A stretch of DNA of 29,655 nt from an uncultured Erysipelotrichaceae bacterium (GCA_947385085.1 CANDJN010000029.1:1-29655), one strand, 5' to 3'. Positions 8,359 through 16,634 are shown, counted from the stretch's first letter. Made by a program: numbers and translations. The notes: generated from the sequence alone by a model not told the origin.

Positions 8359-9205
8359 ATTCCATAATCGTTATTTGATAGCTTAACAAAAACTTTTGAT
8401 GTAATACCTGAATCAAATCCTCTTGCGTAGTTACCGTGATACCGATAATTTTCTCTCCATATACATTTTCATCCTTTAACTTTTCCGCTGAATTCATATC
8501 ATCATAGGTAAGCATGTAATAAATCTCTGCTTCCTTTTCTTCCAATGCTTCGTGATCCACCGCCGTATTGACGACTCCTTTGGCTTTCAAGCAATATACA
8601 TCCACAATCTTATCCTTGTTTTCCCGATTCAATGCCTGTAAAAACACCCGATATTTTCTCGTATGACCGATATAGCTGCGATCCGTACCGGCATAGAATT
8701 CAGTAAAGTCATCTTCTAATATCGTTTTTTCATTTCTTTTAAAATAACGACCTGCGTATTGATCTAGCTTATTTAAATATCTGGCATTGATATCCCCCGC
8801 CTGCGCATAGCGCTCCGCTAAGCCCTCCACTGTGATCTCCTTTGTTTCATTAATGACTTGAATATGATAGCGCTTTGCCAAGGATTTATCATACTGCGCC
8901 TGAATTTGAATCACAGTGCCGTTGGCAAGATGATTTGTCGGTGTTACCTGATACGTAATTGAATCTAGAAACTCCTGCGTGCGCTGATTTAAATTCACTG
9001 CGTTATTTGTTACCGTTACACTGGCAGAGCCGCTTTCCCCGCTGTAAATGACTTCCATATGCTTCGTCACATCAATGGTAATGGTGCGAAAGAAAAACAA
9101 ATAGCATGTCATAAATAGGCTCAATAAAATAAAAAGTATGCAACAGAAAAACAAGCATTTATTTTTAATCAACAGCTGGTTTGCCCTGTATTTCGCAGAA
9201 TCCAT
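8357..9205 (-). CDS. Membrane-anchored extracytoplasmic protein of unknown function
   Basis: 282 aa, not recognised. One hydrophobic segment at about residues 13-36 follows a short basic N-terminus, so the remaining 245 residues should face outside. The outer part is rich in alternating beta-type sequence (ITIDVTKHMEV, ASVTVTNNAVNL) and charged helices, with no catalytic motif I can name. A TTG at 9214 is in frame, but the ATG at 9205 is eight bases from the GAGAGGT ribosome site and is preferred. Downstream of coaD by 52 bp, with its own extended -10 in that gap. Confidence 0.75.
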   Translation of the reverse strand: MDSAKYRANQLLIKNKCLFFCCILFILLSLFMTCYLFFFRTITIDVTKHMEVIYSGESGSASVTVTNNAVNLNQRTQEFLDSITYQVTPTNHLANGTVIQIQAQYDKSLAKRYHIQVINETKEITVEGLAERYAQAGDINARYLNKLDQYAGRYFKRNEKTILEDDFTEFYAGTDRSYIGHTRKYRVFLQALNRENKDKIVDVYCLKAKGVVNTAVDHEALEEKEAEIYYMLTYDDMNSAEKLKDENVYGEKIIGITVTTQEDLIQVLHQKFLLSYQITIME

Positions 9206-9231
9206 GAAAATCAACCTCTCTGACGCTTATT

Positions 9232-9240
9232 AGTATACCA
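9232..9240 (-). promoter_or_regulatory. Extended -10 site before the unknown membrane protein
   Basis: TGGTATACT on the minus strand, 27 bp before the ATG at 9205. The matching -35 (TAGTCA at 17 bp) is poor, as is common with extended -10 promoters. Confidence 0.5.
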
Positions 9241-9257
9241 CACCCTCCCCGTTTTGA

Positions 9258-9737
9258 CTAATCGCGATATTTCTTTTCCAAAGCGATCGCTACCTCCTGA
9301 TTTACCAAGCCGTTTAAGTCTTGATGATAGCGGGCAAAGTCCTTTACGGTGCTAGAGGATATGAACGCATGTTCAGGGCGAGCAAATAACAGAATCGTTT
9401 CAATATTGCAATCAATATGATCATTACACATCGCCTGATTCCATTCATATTCATAATCCTTAATTTGGCGAACTCCGCGAATCAACGCACCGGCATGATG
9501 AGATCGAGCGAAATCCAGCGTTAGACCATCATGGGTACACACCTTGACATTAGGAATCGTAACCAGGCAATGCTCGCACAGTTCTTTACGCTCTGCCAGG
9601 GTAAACAGCGTCTGCTTGGCGGAATGATCTAAAATCAGAACATAAAGCTCGTCAAATAATTTAGCTGCTCGCTTTACAATATCGATATGACCGATCGTCA
9701 TCGGATCAAATGTTCCCGGATATATTGCACAACTCAT
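9258..9737 (-). CDS. coaD: Phosphopantetheine adenylyltransferase
   Basis: CoaD, 159 aa, full length. It transfers AMP from ATP to 4'-phosphopantetheine, the fourth step of coenzyme A synthesis. Seen: the nucleotidyltransferase motif YPGTFDPMTIGH near the N-terminus, RGVRQIKDYEYE in the middle, and the ISSSTVKD block that binds ATP. The ribosome site GAGGTG lies in the last codons of rsmD, only 4 bp away, so the two are co-translated, a frequent pairing in Bacillota. Confidence 0.97.
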   Translation of the reverse strand: MSCAIYPGTFDPMTIGHIDIVKRAAKLFDELYVLILDHSAKQTLFTLAERKELCEHCLVTIPNVKVCTHDGLTLDFARSHHAGALIRGVRQIKDYEYEWNQAMCNDHIDCNIETILLFARPEHAFISSSTVKDFARYHQDLNGLVNQEVAIALEKKYRD

Positions 9738-9741
9738 ATTT

Positions 9742-10290
9742 TCACCTCTTGTAATAAGTAATCTTAGTTATTCCATAAATTGCTTCTTTACATTTTGTGA
9801 TTTCTCCGTATTGTGAGGAAAACTCATCCTCTCTTAAGCTTTCCGCAATGACACTTCCTTCCTCTGCTAATAAAGAATGCTCACTGACAAAAGAAAGAAT
9901 TTCATCAATGCGTTGCTTACGGTAGGGAGGATCCAGATAAATGAGTGAAAAACAGCGCTGCTCCTGCGCCATTCGCTTCAACATCATTCGATAATCTGCC
10001 TTCATGAAGTGACACTGCGCTTCGCATTTCAAAGAGTTCGCATTGGCTTTGATTATCTGAATAGCTCGCACATTACTATCGCAAAACCACACCTCATTCA
10101 TCCCGCGGGAAATCGCCTCCAAGCCCATATTACCGCTGCCGGCAAATAAATCCAGCATTTGCCCGCCGTCAAAATAAGGTCCGATACGGGAAAAAATCGC
10201 TTCCTTGATTTTATCGGTTGTCGGTCTTGTCGTATTGCCAGGTACAGGCTGAATGGTTCTGGAACGATAGGCTCCCGCAACAATGCGCAT
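9742..10290 (-). CDS. rsmD: 16S rRNA (guanine966-N2)-methyltransferase RsmD
   Basis: RsmD, 182 aa. It methylates the N2 of G966 (E. coli numbering) of 16S rRNA using SAM. The N-terminal MRIVAGAYRSR and TRPTTDKIKEAIFS, the SAM loop LDLFAGSGNMGLEA and the catalytic DPPY motif (IYLDPPY) are all present. The frame is open further upstream to 10368, but the ATG at 10290 has AAGGAG nine bases before it and matches the family N-terminus. Directly upstream of coaD. Confidence 0.95.
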   Translation of the reverse strand: MRIVAGAYRSRTIQPVPGNTTRPTTDKIKEAIFSRIGPYFDGGQMLDLFAGSGNMGLEAISRGMNEVWFCDSNVRAIQIIKANANSLKCEAQCHFMKADYRMMLKRMAQEQRCFSLIYLDPPYRKQRIDEILSFVSEHSLLAEEGSVIAESLREDEFSSQYGEITKCKEAIYGITKITYYKR

Positions 10291-10339
10291 TTTTTTCAAC
10301 TCCTTATGTATAAAGCAAATAATTCCGGGTAACATAATA

Positions 10340-10361
10340 GTGCATCCGATAAAGGATGCAC
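10340..10361 (-). terminator. Hairpin between ftsW/rodA and rsmD
   Basis: GTGCATCC / GGATGCAC, 8-bp stem, six-base loop, followed on the minus strand by TATTATGTT. It is the second of two hairpins in this gap and may stop or thin readthrough from the SEDS gene into rsmD. Confidence 0.55.
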
Positions 10362-10394
10362 CCCCCAATCTTTGTTTCTCCTCTTCCCTTTCTT

Positions 10395-10425
10395 AAAGCA
10401 TTCCGAACATTCATCGGAATGCTTT
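10395..10425. terminator. Hairpin after the SEDS gene
   Basis: AAAGCATTCCGA / TCGGAATGCTTT, perfect 12-bp stem with a 7-base loop, 5 bp after the SEDS stop codon. It has no good T-run on the minus strand (AAGAAAGG follows), so it may terminate poorly or protect the 3' end. Confidence 0.65.
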
Positions 10426-10429
10426 TCCT

Positions 10430-11608
10430 TTATTCTCCCTGACGGCGAATGCGTGAAATCACCGCTTGCGATATTCCAATCGCTGACATCACGGACAACA
10501 GGGCGGAACCACCGCTGGAGATGAACAACAAAGGAACACCGGTCAATGGAATCAGGCCGCTGACCCCTCCGACATTCAAAAAGAAATGCATGAAGATATA
10601 CATTGCGGTTCCAATTAATATAATCTTGTAGCCCTCACTTTTGGTTCGATAAGCATAATGAAACAAACGCTGAATGATAATGACATAGCCGGCCACAATA
10701 AGTGCCAAGCCAAAAACCCCCAATTCCTCAATGACAATCGCTAATATGAAGTCATTGTCCGCCTGAGTTAAAAAACCAAACTTCTGTTGTGATTGCCCGA
10801 TTCCTTTCCCCATCAACCCACCTGATGCAATACCAACCAAGCCCTGAACACTTTGATAACCATCACCATAAGGATCTGAGAATGGATTGGCAGCATTGGC
10901 AAAGCGCGTACCAACATGCGAAAACACCGGAATGTTTTCGACAATTTTCAAACCCGGCGTCGTCATGAGAAACAATACCATCGCACACCCGCATACTAAG
11001 GCAATCTTGGTGATTTTTTGCGCTAAACGCAGATTTTTATGGGAAGGAATGAGAAAGGATATGGCAGCTAACATGCCGATGACAACCAACGTTCCCAAGT
11101 CTTTCTGTAAAAACAAGATAAAGACAAAGGCACATAAAAAGATAAAAGGAATTTTAATAATCGTCCACCAATCAAAGTTCCGACGACCTGCTACTTCGAT
11201 ATTGACCGCAATGATCACAATCATAAACACCTTGACAAACTCACTGGGCTGAATGGATATAGAACCGAGACGAATCCATGCTTTTGAACCATTGACACCG
11301 GGAAAAAACAAAGTAATGAAGCACAGTGCAATCAATATAACGCCCACCATGCGCCCCAGCTTTCGCGCTCTCAGCATCGTAAAATTATTTGCCAAAAACA
11401 ACATGGCAATATAAGAAGCAATCACAAACAATGTCTGTTTGATAACCACCTTTGCCACGATCAGTGTATCGCTTTCACTCGTACTGCCAACACTGGTGGA
11501 TAATATCATCAGTGAACCAAACAGGATCAGAACCAGAGCGGACAGATGAATCCAAAAATCATATTTCCGCGGCATCTTTGCGGTAAGCTTTATTTTTTGT
11601 TTGGCCAT
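10430..11608 (-). CDS. SEDS peptidoglycan polymerase (FtsW/RodA/SpoVE family)
   Basis: 392 aa with about ten membrane segments. SEDS proteins polymerise lipid II glycan strands together with a class B PBP. Conserved blocks seen: SIQPSEFVKV, FLQKDLGTL, the extracellular FGFLTQADNDFILAIVIEELG, and the late GLIPLTGVPLLFISSGGSAL. These fit FtsW/SpoVE slightly better than RodA, but the sequence alone does not decide between septal and lateral growth. AGGAGG lies 12 bases before the ATG, a rather long spacing. Own promoter at 11650. Confidence 0.93.
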   Translation of the reverse strand: MAKQKIKLTAKMPRKYDFWIHLSALVLILFGSLMILSTSVGSTSESDTLIVAKVVIKQTLFVIASYIAMLFLANNFTMLRARKLGRMVGVILIALCFITLFFPGVNGSKAWIRLGSISIQPSEFVKVFMIVIIAVNIEVAGRRNFDWWTIIKIPFIFLCAFVFILFLQKDLGTLVVIGMLAAISFLIPSHKNLRLAQKITKIALVCGCAMVLFLMTTPGLKIVENIPVFSHVGTRFANAANPFSDPYGDGYQSVQGLVGIASGGLMGKGIGQSQQKFGFLTQADNDFILAIVIEELGVFGLALIVAGYVIIIQRLFHYAYRTKSEGYKIILIGTAMYIFMHFFLNVGGVSGLIPLTGVPLLFISSGGSALLSVMSAIGISQAVISRIRRQGE

Positions 11609-11649
11609 CGCCGTTCATATCCTCCTTCCTGCTCATAACATACCACTTA

Positions 11650-11679
11650 ATGATACCATAAAATAACAATGATTTTCAA
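11650..11679 (-). promoter_or_regulatory. Promoter of the SEDS gene
   Basis: Minus strand TTGAAA, 18-bp spacer, TATCAT, with an extended -10 (TGG). About 42 bp before the start codon. Confidence 0.65.
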
Positions 11680-11703
11680 AGAAAAATAAAAAATCACTTT
11701 CCT

Positions 11704-11731
11704 TTGACAACATTAACAGGTAAAATAGTAT
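11704..11731 (+). promoter_or_regulatory. Promoter of def
   Basis: Consensus -35 TTGACA at 11704-11709, 16-bp spacer, TAGTAT at 11726-11731, then AAGGAGG before the ATG at 11754. Confidence 0.65.
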
Positions 11732-11753
11732 TGGTAATAAGGAGGCTGATACG

Positions 11754-12311
11754 ATGCGAATCAATAATGATACCATTGTCAAGGACAGCGACCCCGTTCT
11801 GCGTGAAAAAAGTGTAAAGGTTAGCGTTCCCCTGAATCAGGAAGATCATAATTTGATTATGAATATGTTACAATATGTTCGAGATTCGATTGACCCGCAA
11901 AAGGCCGAAGAACAAAATCTACGTCCTGCAGTAGGCATTTCCGCTGTACAAATCGGTGTGCTGAAACAGCTGGTGGCAATTTCTATCGATTATGGTGAGG
12001 ATGGCAAGAGCGAATATGTTTTGGCCAATCCGAGAATTGTTTCCCATAGCGCTCAAAATGCCTATTTAAAAAACGGTGAAGGCTGTCTTTCCGTATTGGA
12101 TGAGCATGAAGGTCACGTGTTTCGCCATGCTCGCGTGAGCGTGAAAGCGTTTGATGTTTTACAAAACTGCGAGGTTTTGATCAAGGCAGAGGGCTATGAA
12201 GCCATTGTGCTCCAGCATGAAATTGATCATCTCAGCGGACATTTGTTCTACGATCACATTGATCCGCAGAACCCTTGGAAAGAAGACAGCGAAGCCTTGG
12301 TGATTGAATAA
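11754..12311 (+). CDS. def: Peptide deformylase
   Basis: 185 aa, type 2 length as in Gram-positive bacteria. It removes the formyl group from the initiator methionine of new proteins. All three metal-site motifs are present: GISAVQIG (motif 1), GEGCLS with the cysteine ligand (motif 2), and QHEIDH with the two histidine ligands (motif 3). Motif 1 has S and V where GLAAPQIG is the textbook form, acceptable in the type 2 group. Single-gene unit with promoter and a strong terminator. Confidence 0.95.
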   Translation: MRINNDTIVKDSDPVLREKSVKVSVPLNQEDHNLIMNMLQYVRDSIDPQKAEEQNLRPAVGISAVQIGVLKQLVAISIDYGEDGKSEYVLANPRIVSHSAQNAYLKNGEGCLSVLDEHEGHVFRHARVSVKAFDVLQNCEVLIKAEGYEAIVLQHEIDHLSGHLFYDHIDPQNPWKEDSEALVIE

Positions 12312-12313
12312 GC

Positions 12314-12338
12314 AGATCGGACATCCGATCTTTTTTTT
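12314..12338 (+). terminator. Terminator of def
   Basis: AGATCGG, ACAT loop, CCGATCT, followed by seven T; starts 3 bp after the stop codon. Confidence 0.92.
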
Positions 12339-12387
12339 GCGCTTTCTCTACAGTCTTCACGCTTCTTTTGCCTCATTCTTTCTTTGT

Positions 12388-12418
12388 AAGCGCTAACGCA
12401 GATAAAAAGCGCTTTTTT
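12388..12418 (+). terminator. Second hairpin with T-run after def
   Basis: AAGCGCT and AGCGCTT arms, 13-base loop, then TTTTTT. Possible backup terminator before the RNase J promoter. Confidence 0.5.
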
Positions 12419-12450
12419 ACTCATAAAACGCGTGTCTTTTAGCGAAAGTA

Positions 12451-12459
12451 TGTTATAAT
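12451..12459 (+). promoter_or_regulatory. Extended -10 for RNase J
   Basis: TGTTATAAT, 34 bp before the ATG. No good -35 at 16-18 bp, which the TGn element may offset. Confidence 0.6.
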
Positions 12460-12492
12460 ATGATTCAGACAAGGTGCTGGAAAGGAGTTTCT

Positions 12493-14355
12493 ATGAATAA
12501 CAATCTACGAAAAAATGCGCCGAGAACACAAGGAAATTTAAAAAACAGTTATAATCGAATCGATCATAAGCGTACAGATACGCTAGTTTATGCATTAGGC
12601 GGTCTGGGCGAGGTCGGAAAAAATATGTACTGCTTCGAACACGAGAATGAAATCCTCATTGTGGATTCCGGTGTTCGTTTTCCTGAGGATAATTTACTCG
12701 GAGTTGATTATGTCATACCGGATTACAGTCATCTGGTAAAAAACAAAGCAAAGAAAAAAGTTTTAATTATTACCCATGGTCATGAGGATCATATCGGAGG
12801 TATTCCCTTTTTATTGAAAAGTGTAGCTATCACTGATATATATGCGCCGCGCTTTGCCATTTCCCTGATTAATAAAAAATTGGAAGAGCGCAAAATGCTT
12901 AGAACCGTTCGCATTCATGAAATTAACAGCACTTCCAGTGTAAAAATGGAGCATTTTACCTGTGGCTTTTTCAACACGGTACACTCCATTCCCGATTCCT
13001 TGGGCATTTTAATCAATACCCCGAACGGTCGCGTAGTTCATACCGGTGATTTCAAATTTGACTTGACACCGGTCGGTACCAATGCGGATTATCAGATTAT
13101 GGCTTATATCGGTCAAGTCGGTGTTACAATGTTGATGAGTGATTCCACCAATTCCGGTGTGGAGGATTTCTCGATTTCGGAAAAGAAAGTCGCATCGGAA
13201 ATCTTCGATATTATGCGTAAAACCAAAAGTCGTTTGATCGTGGCAACCTTTGCGTCAAATGTGCATCGCGTTGCTCAGATTCTGGAAGCGGCGGTCAAAT
13301 GCGGACGCAAGGTCATCATTTTCGGCCGCAGTATGGAAAACGTGGTTACAATCGGAAGCAAATTGGGAACGATTAAAGTCGGTGAACAGCATTTCATTAC
13401 ACCGGATCAATTAAATCACATTCCTGCCAATAAAGTATGTATCGTATGTACCGGCAGTCAGGGAGAGCCGTTGGCGGCATTATCACGCATTGCGTCCGGT
13501 ACGCATCGTTATATTAAGTTGATACCGGGAGATACGGTTGTCTTCTCCTCTTCCCCGATTCCGGGTAATGGAGCCAGTGTCAACCAAGTTGTCAACAAAT
13601 TATTCCGTGCCGGCGCCGATGTACTGACGAAATCGGTATTGACCAATCTGCATACGACCGGTCATGCCTCACAAGAAGAACAGAAGCTGATGCTGCAGCT
13701 CATCAAGCCGCAGTATTTCATGCCGATCCACGGTGAATATAAAATGCTGAAGCAGCACATGGAAACGGCAATGGAAGTCGGAATCCCCGCAGAAAATATT
13801 TTTACTTGCGCAAACGGCGATGTGCTGATTATGCGTGGCGGCAAGGTATTCCCTTCGGCTACTCGCATTCAGGCTGATGATATTTATGTCGACGGCAACG
13901 ATATCAGCGGCGTTTCTACCGCGGTATTAAAGGATCGCAACATTCTTGCCAATAATGGCTTGGTAGCAGTTATTATTGCCATTGACTCCAAAGAGAACAG
14001 AATTCTCTGTAAACCAGTGATCGTATCGCGCGGCTTTGTTTTTATCAAGGACAGTCAGGGATTGATCAAAGAAGCGGAGCAACTTGTATACAATGCCTTG
14101 AAGGAAAAAATGGCGCAGCGAACCACGTTCTCAGAATTAAAGAATACGGTGCGCGGTACCTTGGAACCTTTTTTGTATCATAAAACCCACCGCAATCCAA
14201 TTGTGATTCCCGTCATATTGAATTCCAAAAAGGCGATGGAGCAGATGCAAAATGCCCATGCTCATCACAATGATACAAGCGTGAAAACAAGCCACTCATC
14301 TATGGATTCAGCGCATCACAGCAGTCGCAAGTCAACAGAGAAAGAACAGTTGTAA
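12493..14355 (+). CDS. Ribonuclease J
   Basis: 620 aa, metallo-beta-lactamase fold with beta-CASP and C-terminal domains. It combines 5'-to-3' exonuclease and endonuclease activity in RNA turnover and rRNA processing. Zinc motif THGHEDHIGG near residue 95, a second ligand region HTGDFKFD, TGSQGEP, and the late MPIHGEYKML are all seen. A start at 12460 is in frame, but the ATG at 12493 follows AAAGGAG by seven bases and is preferred. The N-terminus has a basic extension of about 30 residues, and the C-terminus has a tail rich in His and Ser (after residue 590), both outside the family core. J1 versus J2 cannot be settled here. Confidence 0.94.
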   Translation: MNNNLRKNAPRTQGNLKNSYNRIDHKRTDTLVYALGGLGEVGKNMYCFEHENEILIVDSGVRFPEDNLLGVDYVIPDYSHLVKNKAKKKVLIITHGHEDHIGGIPFLLKSVAITDIYAPRFAISLINKKLEERKMLRTVRIHEINSTSSVKMEHFTCGFFNTVHSIPDSLGILINTPNGRVVHTGDFKFDLTPVGTNADYQIMAYIGQVGVTMLMSDSTNSGVEDFSISEKKVASEIFDIMRKTKSRLIVATFASNVHRVAQILEAAVKCGRKVIIFGRSMENVVTIGSKLGTIKVGEQHFITPDQLNHIPANKVCIVCTGSQGEPLAALSRIASGTHRYIKLIPGDTVVFSSSPIPGNGASVNQVVNKLFRAGADVLTKSVLTNLHTTGHASQEEQKLMLQLIKPQYFMPIHGEYKMLKQHMETAMEVGIPAENIFTCANGDVLIMRGGKVFPSATRIQADDIYVDGNDISGVSTAVLKDRNILANNGLVAVIIAIDSKENRILCKPVIVSRGFVFIKDSQGLIKEAEQLVYNALKEKMAQRTTFSELKNTVRGTLEPFLYHKTHRNPIVIPVILNSKKAMEQMQNAHAHHNDTSVKTSHSSMDSAHHSSRKSTEKEQL

Positions 14356-14381
14356 AAGAAGCGTCAACGCGCTTCTTTTTT
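14356..14381 (+). terminator. Terminator of RNase J
   Basis: AAGAAGCG, six-base loop, CGCTTCTT then T-run, immediately after the stop codon. Confidence 0.92.
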
Positions 14382-14447
14382 GATTTATTCATTTTCTTTC
14401 TAACCTGTTTATGTTAAAATAAGAAAGAATTTGAGGTGTATATTTTC

Positions 14448-15401
14448 ATGGTAAGCAGACTAATGAAAACCGTATCGGCATTATTATTGGTTGCTTTAGT
14501 AATGGCTGGTGTTTTCTTTTATTCCATATTTATTACTGTAGAACGATTAACGGTTAATTATCAGACCATTACCAGTACCAAAATCCCCGCTGATCTCAAT
14601 AACGTTCAGGTTGCCTTCATTGCGGATTTGGAATACAATCATTTCATGGATAAGGATCGCTTAACCAAAATGATTAATACCATTAATGAAGTTCATCCGG
14701 ATGTCGTTATATTCGGCGGCGATATTTTTGATATGCCGCTTACCTATGTCCCCAATGATGCGACCAAGCAGGAAGTATCACAGCTATTAAAAACCATTGA
14801 TGCTCCCTTAGGTAAATTTGCCGTTTTGGGTGAGCAGGACAACGTAGATGATAATGTTCACAGCATGGTGGTAGATATTTTACGCACCAGCGACTTTGAA
14901 TTGCTCAATAACACGGCAATCCGCCTGCGCAATCAGACGCAAGCAAGCGTAACGCTCATTGGCTTAGATTCCCTTGTTGGCGGCACCATCGACTTGGAAA
15001 GCGCCTTTTCCAATGTATCAAACGATCAATTCAATATCTTGGTCACCCATTGTCCGGATACCATTTTGATGGAAAATCTGCCCCGTGACAATATTGACCT
15101 TATGTTGGCGGCTCATTCGCATGCGGCACAAATCAATTTACCGCTTCTTGGTTCGATGTCTACCGATGAAGGAGCAGAGAGCTACAATCATGGTAAGCAT
15201 AAGATCGGCAATACGATCCTTCACATCAGTAATGGTCTAGGAACCTCTACCATGGACATGCGCTTGTTTTCCCCGCCCCAAATGCTCGTATATCGCTTGG
15301 AGCACCAGGAAATCACAAAGCCTGCCGCAAAGGATACCGATACTCCTGCTCCATCAAAAACAGATGATACTAATAACAGTGATAATAAAGCACCGCAATG
15401 A
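14448..15401 (+). CDS. Membrane-anchored metallophosphoesterase-like protein with altered motifs
   Basis: 317 aa. One N-terminal membrane span (about residues 8-29), then a calcineurin-like phosphoesterase fold on the outer face, then a Pro/Thr/Asp/Asn-rich tail of about 25 residues. The motif order is that of the family but several ligands differ: D60-L-E62 where DxH is expected, GGD at 90-92 intact, GEQD at 128-131 where GNHD is expected, H201 intact in THCPD, and AHSH at 222-225 where GHxH is expected. A GTG at 14436 is in frame but lies in the ribosome site; the ATG at 14448 is better. It could be a variant enzyme or a non-catalytic relative. Substrate unknown. Confidence 0.82.
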   Translation: MVSRLMKTVSALLLVALVMAGVFFYSIFITVERLTVNYQTITSTKIPADLNNVQVAFIADLEYNHFMDKDRLTKMINTINEVHPDVVIFGGDIFDMPLTYVPNDATKQEVSQLLKTIDAPLGKFAVLGEQDNVDDNVHSMVVDILRTSDFELLNNTAIRLRNQTQASVTLIGLDSLVGGTIDLESAFSNVSNDQFNILVTHCPDTILMENLPRDNIDLMLAAHSHAAQINLPLLGSMSTDEGAESYNHGKHKIGNTILHISNGLGTSTMDMRLFSPPQMLVYRLEHQEITKPAAKDTDTPAPSKTDDTNNSDNKAPQ

Positions 15402-15418
15402 TGATCAATCATCTTTTT
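15400..15418 (+). terminator. Weak terminator after the phosphoesterase
   Basis: GATGA, TCAA, TCATC followed by five T; short stem that includes part of the stop codon. Confidence 0.5.
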
Positions 15419-15491
15419 ATGAAGTAAACCTCCGGTATGTTTAAAAAAAAGCATGGAAATGATAGGATGTTGCTTGAAAAGAGGGATGATA

Positions 15492-16199
15492 ATGGATCAA
15501 AATAAAACAGGAAGGTTTATTGCGGAATGCAGAAAGAACATGAATTACACTCAGGACCAGCTTGCCGAAAAAATCGGTGTCAGTAAAAATGCCGTCAGTA
15601 AATGGGAACGAGGAATCAATTTACCGGATGCTTCGCTGATGCAGGAGCTTTGCGGCATCTTAAACATCTCATTGAATGAATTATTCAGCGGTGAAAAAAT
15701 TCCGGATCACAAGTATAAAGAGATTGCCGACCATAACTTGTACAGCGCCTTGGAAGACAGCGTTTTTACGCTGAAAGATAAAGTGGATTATTTAAAGAAA
15801 AAATGGGATAAGGAACACTGCTTCACCTTGCTCGTAATTATGATTATAATAGTCTGCTTGATTATCGTCGGCTTTGTAAAAGATAACGGAATGCAGTATG
15901 TATTTATGATCGTTGGTTTTATCATCGGTTTCATTGAAGAAAGACGCAAGATGACCTATATTGAAAAAAGTATTTACGGTGATAAACTCCATATTGCGAT
16001 CACGTCCGAAGAATTTCATCATACATTAAACAGTTTTAAAGAAGCCAAGCACTTAATCAGCGGATTTACGACCAAAAAAGAAGCAGTGGATTATTTAATC
16101 AAAGAAACCGGCTTATCAAAACGTGAATGCGCTGATGCTTATGATATTATTATAAAACTTGACTTTGATAAGATCGACGAGGATCTCCCCGTGCATTAA
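15492..16199 (+). CDS. XRE-family transcription regulator with two membrane segments
   Basis: 235 aa. Residues 8-63 form an HTH_3/XRE DNA-binding domain (YTQDQLAEKIGVSKNAVSKW is the helix-turn-helix core). Two hydrophobic segments at about 110-129 and 134-149 follow, so the DNA-binding end would be held at the membrane. The last 80 residues are cytosolic and helical; FTTKKEAVDYLIKETGLSK looks like a small helical-pair domain that I cannot name. An in-frame ATG at 15453 exists, but ATG 15492 follows GAGGGATGAT and begins the usual XRE N-terminus. Target genes are unknown; no operator was found directly upstream. Confidence 0.82.
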   Translation: MDQNKTGRFIAECRKNMNYTQDQLAEKIGVSKNAVSKWERGINLPDASLMQELCGILNISLNELFSGEKIPDHKYKEIADHNLYSALEDSVFTLKDKVDYLKKKWDKEHCFTLLVIMIIIVCLIIVGFVKDNGMQYVFMIVGFIIGFIEERRKMTYIEKSIYGDKLHIAITSEEFHHTLNSFKEAKHLISGFTTKKEAVDYLIKETGLSKRECADAYDIIIKLDFDKIDEDLPVH

Positions 16200-16310
16200 A
16201 CAGAGCCCTTATCCATATATTCTACTTCACTCATTGCCATATCCAAAGAAACAGCCTCGCGGATTATAACAAAATAAAAAAAACATTCAAATGATGAAAT
16301 GGCAAAAGCC

Positions 16311-16339
16311 AGCTCGGAAATCAATGCTCCGAGCTTTTT
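16311..16339 (+). terminator. Terminator downstream of the XRE gene
   Basis: AGCTCGGA, nine-base loop, TCCGAGCT, then TTTTA; 112 bp after the stop codon, with no gene seen in between. Confidence 0.8.
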
Positions 16340-16384
16340 ATTTTAAATGATGTGTAATGACTAATATCCACATTCTTTCTGCCT

Positions 16385-16534
16385 TCAGCGTTCCACCATC
16401 GCCCACTCTTTCAATAAGGTTGCAAATGAAAGGTCTTGTTGGGTCAGACAAAGTAGGATAAATGCGGTGTATTTCATAATCGATAAAGAGTTATCCAAAA
16501 CAAAGATAAAGGATCCGGCATGGTTTTGAATCAT
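16385..16534 (-). pseudogene. Short unassigned frame or gene remnant
   Basis: An open frame of 49 codons on the minus strand with protein-like composition (GSFIFVLDNSLSIMK, FATLLKEWAMVER). It has no ribosome site before the ATG at 16534 and a stop just upstream, and I recognise no family. A TTGTTT, 16 bp, TATGAT pair lies just upstream. It is the only candidate in the 435-bp stretch 16200-16634 besides the terminator at 16311. Either a small gene or the leftover of a larger one. Confidence 0.3.
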
Positions 16535-16634
16535 CTATCATATTATCCCAAGATTTGGAAACAAAGTCTTATTTCAAAGCTTACACATTTTCCTTGATAA
16601 ACCCTAGCGTTTACGCAATAAACTCCTAATTCAT

